Assembly: GCF_900100735.1 (NCBI RefSeq)
Contig: NZ_FNCJ01000010.1
Coordinates: forward strand, 62,001 to 126,000
Length of the DNA stretch: 64,000 nucleotides
Reading direction: 5' to 3'
Source: Paraburkholderia phenazinium
GTDB taxonomy: Bacteria > Pseudomonadota > Gammaproteobacteria > Burkholderiales > Burkholderiaceae
Numbering within the stretch: the first letter of the stretch is position 1; each line of letters starts with the position of its first letter. The position numbers were made by a program, and so were the translations under genes. Positions 7,511 to 16,407 of the stretch are shown here, in pieces. The notes under the pieces are model-generated. The model did not search any database, was not told the DNA's origin, and was given only the letters and a program-made list of their open reading frames with translations.

Positions 7511-8926
7511 GTGAACCATCCCGCGCCGCCAGCCCCTCTGCGCCGTCCCTTCCCCGCTGAGCTGCTCACTGCGCTCAAGCCGGCTTTTGGCGAGCGTGTT
7601 TCCGTTGCCGAAGCCATACGTGCCCATCACGGACGTGACGAATCGCCGTTCGATCCGCAATTGCCCGACGCCGTGGTGTTCGCGCGTACTACGGAAGAGG
7701 TGCAGAGCATCGTCAAACTCTGCGGTCAGTACGATGTGCCGATTATTCCCTACGGCAACGGTTCTTCGCTGGAAGGGCATCTGCTGGCGGTACAGGGCGG
7801 TGTCTCGATCGATCTGTCGGAAATGAACCGCGTGCTGTCGATCAACGCGGAAGACCTCACCGTCACTGTCGAGCCTGGCATCTCACGTAAGCAACTGAAC
7901 GAAGCGCTGCGCGACACCGGCCTGTTCTTCCCGATTGACCCAGGCGCGGATGCCAGCATTGGCGGCATGTCGGCCACGCGCGCCTCGGGCACAAACGCCG
8001 TGCGCTACGGCACGATGCGCGAGAACGTGCTCGGCCTCACCGTCGTGCTGGCGGACGGCCGTGTGATCAAGACCGGCACGCGGGCCCGCAAGTCATCGGC
8101 CGGGTATGACCTGACGCGGCTCTTTGTCGGCTCGGAAGGCACGCTCGGCGTCATCACCGAAATCACCCTGCGGCTTTATCCGCAACCGGAGGCCGTCTCG
8201 GCGGCCGTGTGCACGTTTCCGTCGATGGGCGATGCGGTGCGCGCCGTCATCGAAACCATTCAGATGGGCGTGCCGATCGCGCGCGTCGAGTTTGTCGATT
8301 CGCTCGCCATCCGCGCGATCAACCGTCACTCGAACCTGACGCTGCGCGAGGCGCCCACGCTGTTCTTCGAATTCCATGGCACCGAGGCTGGCGTGAAGGA
8401 ACAGGCGGAAACGGTGCAGGAGATTGCTGCGCAGAACGCCGGTGAAGGCTTCGAATGGGCCACCCGTCCGGAAGACCGCAGCCGTCTGTGGAACGCGCGG
8501 CACAACGCCTACTTCGCGATGCTGCAACTGAAGCCCGGCTGCCGCGCGGTCACCACCGACGTCTGCGTGCCGATCTCGCGGCTCGCCGAGTGCGTGGTCG
8601 AGACCGAACAGGATCTGCTGGCCTCGCCGCTGCCCTGCCCGATCGTCGGCCATGTGGGCGACGGCAATTTCCACGTCGCGATCCTGATCGACCCGGCCAG
8701 GCCCGAAGAGCTCGCCGAAGCCGAACGGCTCAACCAGCGGATCGTACAGCGTGCGCTGCGCATGGACGGCACCTGCACGGGCGAACATGGCGTCGGCCTG
8801 CACAAGATGGGCTTTTTGCTCGAAGAGCATGGCGAGGTCGCCGTCGATACCATGCGTTCGATCAAGCACGCGCTCGATCCGCGCAATCTGATGAACCCCG
8901 GCAAGATTTTCTCGTGGGCGGCTTAG
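7511..8926 (+). CDS. FAD-linked oxidase, D-lactate dehydrogenase (cytochrome)-like
   Basis: A 471-residue flavoprotein of the VAO/FAD_binding_4 family with the FAD-linked oxidase C-terminal domain. The FAD-binding loop is in PYGNGSSLEGH (~residues 79-89), followed by the GADASIGGMSATRASG motif. The C-terminal HVGDGNFH and GTCTGEHGVG motifs carry the metal/substrate ligands found in D-2-hydroxyacid dehydrogenases. It resembles mitochondrial-type D-lactate dehydrogenase more than GlcD. The start is GTG 7511 with a GGAG ribosome-binding site 7 nt before. The next gene, a second paralogous flavoprotein (glcD), starts 90 bp later, so the two may be co-transcribed and feed electrons from D-lactate and glycolate into the respiratory chain. 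Confidence 0.85.
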   Translation: MNHPAPPAPLRRPFPAELLTALKPAFGERVSVAEAIRAHHGRDESPFDPQLPDAVVFARTTEEVQSIVKLCGQYDVPIIPYGNGSSLEGHLLAVQGGVSIDLSEMNRVLSINAEDLTVTVEPGISRKQLNEALRDTGLFFPIDPGADASIGGMSATRASGTNAVRYGTMRENVLGLTVVLADGRVIKTGTRARKSSAGYDLTRLFVGSEGTLGVITEITLRLYPQPEAVSAAVCTFPSMGDAVRAVIETIQMGVPIARVEFVDSLAIRAINRHSNLTLREAPTLFFEFHGTEAGVKEQAETVQEIAAQNAGEGFEWATRPEDRSRLWNARHNAYFAMLQLKPGCRAVTTDVCVPISRLAECVVETEQDLLASPLPCPIVGHVGDGNFHVAILIDPARPEELAEAERLNQRIVQRALRMDGTCTGEHGVGLHKMGFLLEEHGEVAVDTMRSIKHALDPRNLMNPGKIFSWAA

Positions 8927-9016
8927 GCCACGCCCGTTAGCATCTGCTCTGGCAGTTGCAATACCTCGCGCGGCAAGACCGCGCCCCAGGCGCCACGGAG
9001 TACGAGGAGAGGAACG

Positions 9017-10510
9017 ATGAATGCACCCGCCGAACTGTCGGCCGAAGTGCTCGCACAGCGCCAACGCGAAGTCGTGCAGGCGCTGATGGCCGTGCTGCCG
9101 ACCCATTGCCTGCTGTACCGGGAAGAAGACACCGTCGCATACGAGTGCGACGGGCTCGCCGCCTACCGCCGGCTGCCGCTGGCGGTGGCATTGCCGGAAA
9201 CCGAATCGCAGGTGCAGCGCATCGTGCAGATCTGCCACCGGCTCGACGTACCGATCGTCCCGCGCGGCGCCGGCACGGGCCTCTCGGGTGGCGCCATGCC
9301 GATCCGCCACGGCGTGGTGGTGTCGCTGGCGCGCTTCAGAAAGATCGTCGAAGTGGATTCGTACGCGCGCACTGCTACGGTTCAACCCGGCGTGCGCAAC
9401 CTCGCTATTTCCGAAGCCGCCGCGCCCTATGGGCTCTACTACGCACCCGACCCCTCCTCGCAGATCGCCTGCACGATCGGCGGCAACGTCTCGGAGAACT
9501 CCGGCGGCGTGCACTGCCTGAAGTACGGCCTGACCGTGCACAACGTTCTGCGCGTGCGGGCCATCACGATGGAAGGCGAGGTGGTCGAGTTCGGCTCGCT
9601 CGCGCCCGACGCGCCGGGGCTCGACCTGCTGGCCGTGCTGATCGGCAGCGAAGGGATGTTTGCGATCGTCACCGAAGTCACTGTCAAGCTGATCCCGAGG
9701 CCCCAAACCGCCCAGGTCGTAATGGCGAGCTTCGACGATGTGGTGAAAGGCGGCGACGCGGTCGCCGGCATCATCGCGGCAGGCATCATTCCAGCCGGGC
9801 TGGAAATGATGGACAAACCCGCGACCCGCGCCGTCGAGGAGTTCGTCAACGCCGGTTACGACCTCGACGCCGCGGCCATCCTGCTGTGCGAATCGGACGG
9901 CACGCCTGAAGAGGTGGCCGACGAAATCGTCCGCATGACGGCGGTGTTGCGCGAACACGGCGCCACACGCATCCAGATCTCGCGCTCCGAGCAGGAGCGG
10001 CTGCGCTTCTGGTCCGGGCGCAAGAACGCGTTCCCGGCCGCGGGCCGTATCTCGCCGGACTATTACTGCATGGACGGCACGGTGCCGCGCCGCAGTATCG
10101 GACCGCTGCTTGCGCGCATCGAAGTCATGGAAAAAAAGTATCAACTGCGCTGTATCAACGTCTTCCATGCCGGCGACGGCAATATGCACCCGCTGATCCT
10201 GTTCAACGGCAACGATCTGGACGAGTGGCACCGGGCCGAGGCGTTCGGCTCCGACATCCTCGAAACCTGCGTCGAACTCGGCGGGACGGTGACGGGCGAG
10301 CATGGTGTGGGGATCGAGAAGATCAATTCGATGTGCGTGCAGTTCTCGCCGGAAGAACGCGATGCATTCCACGCGGTCAAGCGGGCGTTCGACCCGCCCG
10401 GCCTGCTGAACCCCGACAAGGGCATCCCGACGCGGGCCCGCTGCGCCGAGTACGGCAAGATGCACGTGCGCGGCGGCTTGCTGCCGCATCCGGATCTGCC
10501 GCGGTTCTAG
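9017..10510 (+). CDS. glcD: Glycolate oxidase subunit GlcD
   Basis: A 497-residue FAD subunit of the glycolate oxidase complex (glycolate to glyoxylate). The FAD-binding motif PRGAGTGLSGGAMP lies near residues 82-95, CTIGGNVSENSGG near 153-165, and HAGDGNMHP and GTVTGEHGVG toward the C-terminus. The ribosome-binding site is strong (GAGGAGAGG). glcE and glcF follow, so a complete GlcDEF set is present. A 128-bp gap holding a promoter and a perfect inverted repeat separates glcD from glcE, suggesting that glcEF can also be transcribed alone. No GlcC-type regulator is adjacent. Confidence 0.93.
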   Translation: MNAPAELSAEVLAQRQREVVQALMAVLPTHCLLYREEDTVAYECDGLAAYRRLPLAVALPETESQVQRIVQICHRLDVPIVPRGAGTGLSGGAMPIRHGVVVSLARFRKIVEVDSYARTATVQPGVRNLAISEAAAPYGLYYAPDPSSQIACTIGGNVSENSGGVHCLKYGLTVHNVLRVRAITMEGEVVEFGSLAPDAPGLDLLAVLIGSEGMFAIVTEVTVKLIPRPQTAQVVMASFDDVVKGGDAVAGIIAAGIIPAGLEMMDKPATRAVEEFVNAGYDLDAAAILLCESDGTPEEVADEIVRMTAVLREHGATRIQISRSEQERLRFWSGRKNAFPAAGRISPDYYCMDGTVPRRSIGPLLARIEVMEKKYQLRCINVFHAGDGNMHPLILFNGNDLDEWHRAEAFGSDILETCVELGGTVTGEHGVGIEKINSMCVQFSPEERDAFHAVKRAFDPPGLLNPDKGIPTRARCAEYGKMHVRGGLLPHPDLPRF

Positions 10511-10553
10511 ACAGCTTTCGCCACCCGCTCTACCCGGCCCCTGCGCCCACCAC

Positions 10554-10610
10554 CTGACAACCCGCTAGGGGTCCACTCCGGGTTGTCAGTCCGTCCCCGC
10601 CCGGTACAAT
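10554..10610 (+). promoter_or_regulatory. glcEF promoter with an 11-bp inverted repeat over the -35 box
   Basis: CTGACAACCCG (10554-10564) and CGGGTTGTCAG (10579-10589) form a perfect inverted repeat with a 14-nt spacer. The right arm contains TTGTCA (10583-10588), which with TACAAT (10605-10610, spacer 16) forms a credible promoter 29 bp upstream of glcE. There is no T tract, so it is not an intrinsic terminator. An operator overlapping the -35 box is the better reading. Confidence 0.55.
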
Positions 10611-10638
10611 CGAGCGAAACACAACGACGCAGGACACC

Positions 10639-11727
10639 ATGGAAGAGGACGACATCGTCGCCGCATGGTCCGAACGCATCCGTTCGGCCACCGCCGAAGG
10701 CCGCCCGCTCCGCATTCGCGGCGGTGGCACCAAGGACTGGTACGGGCAGACGCTGGAGGGAGACATCCTCGACACGCGCGCGCATCGCGGCATCATCGCC
10801 TATGACCCTGCCGAACTGGTCATCACCGCGCGCGCCGGCACGCCGCTGCTGGAAATCGAGGCGGCGCTCGCCGAACACAGCCAGATGCTCGCCTTCGAAC
10901 CACCCCATTTCGGTCCCAGCGCCACCTTCGGCGGTTGCATCGCGGCCGGCATCGCTGGGCCGCGCCGCCCGTCGGCCGGCGCCCCACGCGACTTCGTGCT
11001 CGGCGCGGTGATCATGAACGGCCACGGCCAGGTGCTGCACTTCGGCGGCCAGGTCGTAAAGAACGTGGCCGGCTACGACGTGTCGCGGCTCCTGGCCGGC
11101 TCGCTCGGCACGCTCGGACTGATCCTCGAGTTGTCGGTCAAAGTCCTGCCGCTGCCGAAGGCCGAAACCACCCTCAAGTTCGACATGAACGGCACCGACG
11201 CGGTCCGCAAGCTCAACGAATGGGGCGGCCGCCCGCTGCCGATCACGGCCAGCGCCTGGCGCCACGGCACGCTCGCGGTGCGCCTCGCGGGTGCCGAAGC
11301 GGCGGTCAAAGCGGCGCGCTCCGCGTTGGGCGGCGAAGTGGTCGATGCAGTCGAAGCCGAACGTTTCTGGGCCGGCCTGCGCGAACAAACCGATCCGTTC
11401 TTCGCCGCCATTGCGCCGAAGACGGCCTTGTGGCGCCTTGCGTTGCCGTCGATCACCGAACCGCTGCAACTGCCGGGCGCCCAGTTGATGGAATGGGGCG
11501 GCGGCCAGCGCTGGTGGATCACCGATACCGACGCGCAGACTGTGCGCATCAGCGCCAAGCAGGCTGGCGGCCACGCCACGATCTTCCGCACCGGACTTGG
11601 CTACGACCGCAGCGCCGGGGTATTCACGCCGCTGCCTGCCCCGCTGATGAAAATCCATCGCGGCCTGAAGGCCGCTTTCGACCCAGCCCGGATCTTCAAC
11701 CGCGGCCGGCTGTACCCCGACTTCTGA
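10639..11727 (+). CDS. glcE: Glycolate oxidase subunit GlcE
   Basis: A 362-residue FAD-binding subunit of glycolate oxidase. It has the PCMH-type FAD domain (RIRGGGTKDWYG near residues 24-35, then FGGCIAAGIAGPRRP around 95-110) but a reduced C-terminal region compared with GlcD, as is normal for GlcE. The start is ATG 10639. It ends 7 bp before glcF, so the two are translationally close. With GlcD and the iron-sulfur subunit GlcF it forms the membrane-associated enzyme that passes electrons to the quinone pool. Confidence 0.92.
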   Translation: MEEDDIVAAWSERIRSATAEGRPLRIRGGGTKDWYGQTLEGDILDTRAHRGIIAYDPAELVITARAGTPLLEIEAALAEHSQMLAFEPPHFGPSATFGGCIAAGIAGPRRPSAGAPRDFVLGAVIMNGHGQVLHFGGQVVKNVAGYDVSRLLAGSLGTLGLILELSVKVLPLPKAETTLKFDMNGTDAVRKLNEWGGRPLPITASAWRHGTLAVRLAGAEAAVKAARSALGGEVVDAVEAERFWAGLREQTDPFFAAIAPKTALWRLALPSITEPLQLPGAQLMEWGGGQRWWITDTDAQTVRISAKQAGGHATIFRTGLGYDRSAGVFTPLPAPLMKIHRGLKAAFDPARIFNRGRLYPDF

Positions 11728-11734
11728 GCGCGCG

Positions 11735-12961
11735 ATGCAAACCAACCTCGCCGAGTTCATTCGCGACACCGCCGACGGCGCCGAGGCCGACGCGATTCTG
11801 CGCAAGTGCGTGCATTGCGGCTTCTGCACAGCGACCTGCCCCACCTACCAGTTGCTGGGCGACGAGCTAGACGGACCGCGCGGGCGTATCTATCTGATCA
11901 AACAGATGGTGGAAGGCGCGGAGGTAACGCGCAGCACTCAGACCCATCTGGACCGCTGCCTGACCTGTCGCAACTGCGAGACCACCTGCCCCTCCGGCGT
12001 GCAGTACGGGCGGCTGGTGGAAATCGGCCGCAAGATCACCGAAGAGAAGGTTGCCCGGCCGTTTGGTCAAAGGCTGCTGCGGCGCGTGCTGGCGAGCTTC
12101 GTGCCGAACAGCGCGCTATTCACGCCGACGATGCGCCTCGGCCAGCACATGCGCGCATTCTTGCCGAAGAAGCTGCGCGACAAGGTGCCGGCGCGCCAGC
12201 GGCCGCTCGAATGGCCGGAGGCGAAGCACGCGCGCAAGATGCTGATGCTCGCCGGGTGCGTGCAGCCGTCGATGATGCCGAACGTCAATATCGCCACGGC
12301 GCGCGTGCTCGATGCGCTCGGTGTCGAGACGGTCGTCGCGCCCGAAGCCGGCTGTTGTGGAGCGATCCGGCTGCATCTCGGCTACAACGACGAAGCGCTC
12401 GACGACATCCGCGCCAATATCGACGCGTGGTGGCCGCACGTCGAGCAAGGCGTGGAGGCGATCGTGATGAACGCCTCCGGCTGCGGCGCCACCGTCAAGG
12501 AGTACGGGCACCTGCTGCGTAACGATCCGGCCTATGCCGACAAGGCAGAGCGCATTACCGCGATGACCCGCGATATCTCCGAGATCGTGATCGAGTTCGA
12601 GGAAACGCTGGCCAGCGTGACGCGCCGACGCGCCGTGCACACCGTGGCGTTCCACCCGCCCTGCACGCTGCAGCACGGCCAGCAGTTGCGCGGCAAGGTC
12701 GAGCACATCCTCGCGGCGCTCGGTATCGAAGTGCGTCTGCCGGCCGACAGCCATCTGTGCTGCGGCTCGGCCGGCACCTATTCGCTGACGCAGCCGACGC
12801 TGTCGTACGCACTGCGCGATCAGAAGCTCGAAAAATTGCAGGCGCAGGAGCCACAGGTGATCGTATCGGCCAACGTCGGCTGCATCGCCCACCTGCAAAG
12901 CGGCACCTCGACGCCGGTAGCGCACTGGATCGAACTGGTCGAGCATATGTTGTACGCGTGA
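11735..12961 (+). CDS. glcF: Glycolate oxidase iron-sulfur subunit GlcF
   Basis: A 408-residue protein with two ferredoxin-type 4Fe-4S motifs, C25-C28-C31-C35 and C75-C78-C81-C85. Two cysteine-rich CCG domains follow (GCCGAIRLHLG in the middle and LCCGSAGTYS near the C-terminus), as in the heterodisulfide-reductase-like family. It is the electron-transfer subunit of glycolate oxidase. The gene starts 7 bp after glcE. The following gene, yggS, has its own TATAAT-containing upstream region. Confidence 0.95.
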   Translation: MQTNLAEFIRDTADGAEADAILRKCVHCGFCTATCPTYQLLGDELDGPRGRIYLIKQMVEGAEVTRSTQTHLDRCLTCRNCETTCPSGVQYGRLVEIGRKITEEKVARPFGQRLLRRVLASFVPNSALFTPTMRLGQHMRAFLPKKLRDKVPARQRPLEWPEAKHARKMLMLAGCVQPSMMPNVNIATARVLDALGVETVVAPEAGCCGAIRLHLGYNDEALDDIRANIDAWWPHVEQGVEAIVMNASGCGATVKEYGHLLRNDPAYADKAERITAMTRDISEIVIEFEETLASVTRRRAVHTVAFHPPCTLQHGQQLRGKVEHILAALGIEVRLPADSHLCCGSAGTYSLTQPTLSYALRDQKLEKLQAQEPQVIVSANVGCIAHLQSGTSTPVAHWIELVEHMLYA

Positions 12962-13030
12962 GGGGCAAGCCGGACAGCCGTCCGTATAATCCGGTACATC
13001 GCCCCCTGCGCAGATTTCTTCAGACGTCTC

Positions 13031-13729
13031 ATGCCCGATCTCGTCCATAACCTCGCCGCGGTTCAGCAGCGTATCGCCCTTGCCGCGCAACTCGCTTCCC
13101 GCGAGCCGCGCTCGGTCACGCTGCTGGCGGTCTCGAAGACATTTCCCGCCGAGGATGTGCGCGCCGCCCATGCGGCCGGCCAGCACGCATTCGGCGAGAA
13201 CTACGTGCAGGAAGCCGTGACGAAGATCGAAGCACTCGCGGACCTGCGCGCGTCGCTCGAATGGCATTTCATCGGCCCGCTGCAATCGAACAAGACGCGC
13301 CCGGTGGCGGAAAACTTCGACTGGGTGCATTCGGTCGATCGTCTGAAAATTGCGCAGCGGCTTGCGGAACAGCGCCCGGCGCATTTGCCGCCGCTCAACG
13401 TGTGCCTGCAGGTCAACGTCAGCGGCGAAGCAAGCAAAGCGGGCGTGACGCCGGCCGAAGCCGCCGAGGTCGCGCATGCCATCGCCGCGCTACCGCAACT
13501 GCGCCTGCGCGGTCTGATGTCGATTCCCGAACCGGCCGAGACCATCGAAGCGCAACGCGCGCCGCATCGCCAGTTGCGCGAGCTCTTTGAGCAACTGCGC
13601 GCCGGCGGGCTCGAGCTGGACACGCTCTCGATGGGCATGTCAGCCGATCTCGAAGCGGCGGTACTCGAAGGCGCGACGATCGTGCGCGTCGGTACGGCGA
13701 TTTTCGGCGCCCGCGACTACTCACACTGA
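13031..13729 (+). CDS. yggS: YggS-family pyridoxal phosphate homeostasis protein
   Basis: A 232-residue PLP-binding protein of the YggS/PROSC family, which controls free PLP levels and amino-acid homeostasis rather than catalysing a known reaction. The PLP-binding lysine is K36 in LLAVSKTFP. HAFGENYVQEA, WHFIGPLQSNK and the late LSMGMSADLEAAV phosphate-binding motif are all present. A TATAAT hexamer at 12985-12990 may be its -10 box. proC follows by 16 bp, the widespread yggS-proC arrangement. Confidence 0.94.
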   Translation: MPDLVHNLAAVQQRIALAAQLASREPRSVTLLAVSKTFPAEDVRAAHAAGQHAFGENYVQEAVTKIEALADLRASLEWHFIGPLQSNKTRPVAENFDWVHSVDRLKIAQRLAEQRPAHLPPLNVCLQVNVSGEASKAGVTPAEAAEVAHAIAALPQLRLRGLMSIPEPAETIEAQRAPHRQLRELFEQLRAGGLELDTLSMGMSADLEAAVLEGATIVRVGTAIFGARDYSH

Positions 13730-13745
13730 ACTCTCCCTGAACATC

Positions 13746-14561
13746 ATGAAAATCGCTTTCATCGGCGGCGGCAATATGGCCGCTGCAATCATCGGCGGTC
13801 TGATCAAGCACGGCGTCGCGCCGGCAGACCTGTACGCGATCGACCCGAACGAAGACGCACGCCAGCGCAACCAGCAGCAATTCGGTATCCGCACCGGTGC
13901 CGCGGCGGATGCCGCGCTCGCGCCGTTCGACGCGATCGTGCTGGCCGTGAAGCCGCAGGTTCTCAAAGCCGTGGCTGAGGGCCTGGCGCCCCATCTAGGC
14001 GCGAGGCAAGTGGTCATCAGCATCGTCGCCGGGATTCGCACCGAGGATCTGGCGCGCTGGCTCAACGGCCATCAGCGCATCGTCCGGGTGATGCCGAATA
14101 CGCCGGCGCTGATCGGCATGGGCGTAGCGGGTCTGACGGCAACGGGCAGCGTCGACACAGCCGACCGCGAACTTGCGACGCAAGTGCTAGGCGCCGTCGG
14201 CGAAACCGTCTGGTTCGACGATGAAGCGAAGATCGACGCGGTCACCGCCATCTCGGGTAGCGGACCGGCCTATGTGTTCTACTTTATCGAAGCACTGCAG
14301 GAAGCCGCACGCCAGCTCGGCATGGATGAAGCGCAAGGCCGCGCGCTCGCTGTCGCGACCTTCACCGGCGCGGCGCAACTGGCAGCGCAATCGGACGAGC
14401 CGCCGGGTGTGTTGCGCGAACGGGTAACGTCGAAGGGCGGCACGACGGCGGCCGCGCTCGCTTCGTTCGACGCGAGCGGCATCAAGGACGCGATCGTGCG
14501 CGGGGTGCTCGCGGCGGACGCACGTGCGAAGGAAATGGGCGACGAGTTCGGCCAGCAGTAA
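13746..14561 (+). CDS. proC: Pyrroline-5-carboxylate reductase
   Basis: A 271-residue enzyme that reduces 1-pyrroline-5-carboxylate to proline with NAD(P)H. The Rossmann motif FIGGGNMAAAIIGG is at residues 5-18. VMPNTPALIG and the C-terminal ERVTSKGGTTAAAL proline-binding segment are conserved. The frame is open upstream into yggS, but ATG 13746 begins exactly at the conserved MKIAFIGGGN, so the upstream codons are not coding in this frame. It follows yggS closely. The 126 bp beyond hold only GC-rich short repeats before the converging ubiA. Confidence 0.95.
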   Translation: MKIAFIGGGNMAAAIIGGLIKHGVAPADLYAIDPNEDARQRNQQQFGIRTGAAADAALAPFDAIVLAVKPQVLKAVAEGLAPHLGARQVVISIVAGIRTEDLARWLNGHQRIVRVMPNTPALIGMGVAGLTATGSVDTADRELATQVLGAVGETVWFDDEAKIDAVTAISGSGPAYVFYFIEALQEAARQLGMDEAQGRALAVATFTGAAQLAAQSDEPPGVLRERVTSKGGTTAAALASFDASGIKDAIVRGVLAADARAKEMGDEFGQQ

Positions 14562-14687
14562 GACGGCCTATAGGCGCCCGAAGGAAGGACACCGAGGCTA
14601 GCCGCCGCGCTACCTCGGCACCGCGCGGCGCGGCGCGGCTTGGCTTGGCTTGGCCGCATTGAAACCAGCGCGGCGCGCCAACCAGCC

Positions 14688-15551
14688 TCAGAACGAAGCG
14701 GCGGCGTAGTGCGCCGCAATCCCCACAAATAGCGCGCCGCCCAGCCAGTTGTTATGGCGGAACGCCGCGAAACACGCCATGCGTTCGCGGCCGCGAATCA
14801 GCGTGTAGTGGTAAATCGCGCAGCCCGCAGCGGCTGCCCAGCCGAGCCAGTACGGCCAGCCAAAACCCAGCGTCAGGCCGATGCGGATATAGATGCCGAG
14901 CGTCAGCGCGTAGCACAGCATGATCGCGAGCACGTCGTAGCGGCCAAAGGTCAGCGCCGAAGTACGGATACCGATCTTGACGTCGTCGTCGCGGTCGACC
15001 ATCGCATATTCAGTGTCGTACGCCACCGACCAGAACACGTTGGCAAGCAGCATCAGCCACGCAAGCATCGGCACATGGTCCTGCACGGCGGCGAACGCCA
15101 TCGGAATGCCGAAGCCGAAGGCGATGCCCAGATACGCCTGCGGAATCGCAAAGAAACGCTTGGTGAACGGATACGAACCGGCGACGAACAACGCCGCCAC
15201 CGAAAGCTCCTTGGTCAGCGTATTGAGCGGCAGAATCAGGAGAAACGACACCAGCGCAAGCACCGCGGCCAGCACTACAGCCTCCCACGCCTTGATCTTG
15301 CCCGACGTAATCGGCCGGTTTTCGGTGCGCTTCACGTAGCGGTCGAAATCGCGGTCGGCATAGTCGTTGATCGCGCAGCCCGCCGAGCGCATCAGCACCG
15401 TGCCGAGCGTGAAGATCACCAGCAACGACAGCGAGGGACGCCCGTCCGAGGCGATCCACAGCGCGTTGAGCGTCGGCCACAGCAGCAGCAGGCTGCCGAT
15501 CGGCTTGTCCATGCGGACGAGGCGCAGATACAGAGGGAGTCGGGCGAACAT
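14688..15551 (-). CDS. ubiA: 4-hydroxybenzoate octaprenyltransferase
   Basis: A 287-residue integral-membrane prenyltransferase of ubiquinone synthesis. The first Mg-diphosphate motif is N62-D63-xx-D66-x-D68-x-D70 and the second is DTEYAMVDRDDD around residues 181-192. Alternating hydrophobic helices fit eight to nine transmembrane segments. Length is normal (E. coli 290). It is the downstream-most gene on the minus strand of this cluster, separated from dps by a terminator at 15647, so it probably has its own promoter. Confidence 0.95.
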   Translation of the reverse strand: MFARLPLYLRLVRMDKPIGSLLLLWPTLNALWIASDGRPSLSLLVIFTLGTVLMRSAGCAINDYADRDFDRYVKRTENRPITSGKIKAWEAVVLAAVLALVSFLLILPLNTLTKELSVAALFVAGSYPFTKRFFAIPQAYLGIAFGFGIPMAFAAVQDHVPMLAWLMLLANVFWSVAYDTEYAMVDRDDDVKIGIRTSALTFGRYDVLAIMLCYALTLGIYIRIGLTLGFGWPYWLGWAAAAGCAIYHYTLIRGRERMACFAAFRHNNWLGGALFVGIAAHYAAASF

Positions 15552-15646
15552 GGGCGGGCGTCGTCAAGTGCGGGCGGTGACGACATTTTAAGGTATGTGC
15601 GCGGGGGGGAACCGCGCAAGCGCGCAAGGCAGCCCCAGAAAAGCAA

Positions 15647-15666
15647 AACCTCCCCTAAGGGAGGTT
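15647..15666 (-). terminator. Rho-independent terminator of dps
   Basis: AACCTCCC/GGGAGGTT, an 8-bp stem with a 4-nt loop (15647-15654, 15659-15666). Read on the minus strand it is followed by TTTTGCTTTTC. It lies about 88 bp beyond the dps stop. Confidence 0.75.
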
Positions 15667-15753
15667 CAGTGTTCCATCAAGCCGCCGGCAGCTGCGCGTC
15701 GTACAACACCTGCACAACCCTCCGGCGCAAAACGAAAATCAAGCGCCGCGACT

Positions 15754-16242
15754 TCAAGCCAGCATCGAACGCAGCATCCACGCGGTCTTTTCATGCGTCT
15801 GCATGCGTTGCGTCAACAGGTCGGCAGTCGGTTCGTCGTTGGCGGCTTCCGTTGCCGGGAAAATGCCGCGCGCGGTGCGCACCACGGCTTCCTGACCTTC
15901 CACCAGCTGGCGAATCATTTCTTCTGCCGCCGGCACGCCGTCCGCTTCCGGAATCGACGACAACTTCGCGAACTCCTTGTAGCTGCCCGGCGCATGCACG
16001 CCCAGCGCACGGATACGTTCGGCGATCGAATCGACAGCCAGCGCGAGTTCGTTGTACTGCGTCTCGAACATCAGGTGCAGCGTGTTGAACATCGGACCCG
16101 TGACGTTCCAGTGGAAGTTGTGGGTCTTCAGGTACAGCGTGTAAGTGTCCGCCAGCAGATGCGACAGGCCGTCTGCGATCTTCTTGCGATCCTTGTCGTT
16201 GATACCGATATTGACGTGTTGTACGGTTTCTTTCTTGGCCAT
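15754..16242 (-). CDS. dps: Dps-family DNA-binding ferritin
   Basis: A 162-residue Dps miniferritin, which oxidises Fe(II) with peroxide, stores iron and shields DNA under stress. Inter-subunit ferroxidase-site residues are recognisable: H44 (with W45), H56, E60, D71 and E75. The lysine-containing N-terminus (MAKK) could contribute to DNA binding. ATG 16242 is preferred over an adjacent ATG at 16245 and the longer frame to 16302, because GGGAG (16248-16252) is 5 nt upstream of it. Upstream on the same strand are a 52-codon membrane ORF, katA and oxyR, a peroxide-defence cluster. Confidence 0.95.
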   Translation of the reverse strand: MAKKETVQHVNIGINDKDRKKIADGLSHLLADTYTLYLKTHNFHWNVTGPMFNTLHLMFETQYNELALAVDSIAERIRALGVHAPGSYKEFAKLSSIPEADGVPAAEEMIRQLVEGQEAVVRTARGIFPATEAANDEPTADLLTQRMQTHEKTAWMLRSMLA

Positions 16243-16407
16243 CATGACTCCCTTTGAAGAGTGTGCGAACCGGCAGGCAGAGCATGACTCGCTCACGCGC
16301 AAACCCTCAACCTGCGAACGTCCGTTAGTTTATCGTACAAGTATGCAAACTTTGTGCGACCGCTGGTCACGACCCGCTTAGGCGCAGCACCGCTTCGGCA
16401 GTCGGTA

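Noticed and set aside
7480..7515. CAGGAGACACG resembling part of a cobalamin riboswitch B12 box
   Set aside because: Only a few bases match, the rest of the riboswitch fold is missing, and the sequence serves as the ribosome-binding site of the FAD oxidase gene rather than lying upstream of the adenosyltransferase.
8093..10489. 798-codon open frame on the minus strand
   Set aside because: It is antisense to the two FAD oxidase genes, rich in Arg/Ala/His/Asp from GC-biased third positions and without recognisable domains; a shadow of real genes.
14625..14660. Short tandem repeats (CGCGG three times, CTTGG three times) between proC and ubiA
   Set aside because: Very short low-complexity tract; no sign of an element or function.
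14754..16088. 444-codon plus-strand frame across ubiA and dps
   Set aside because: Antisense to two well-supported genes and crosses their intergenic terminator.
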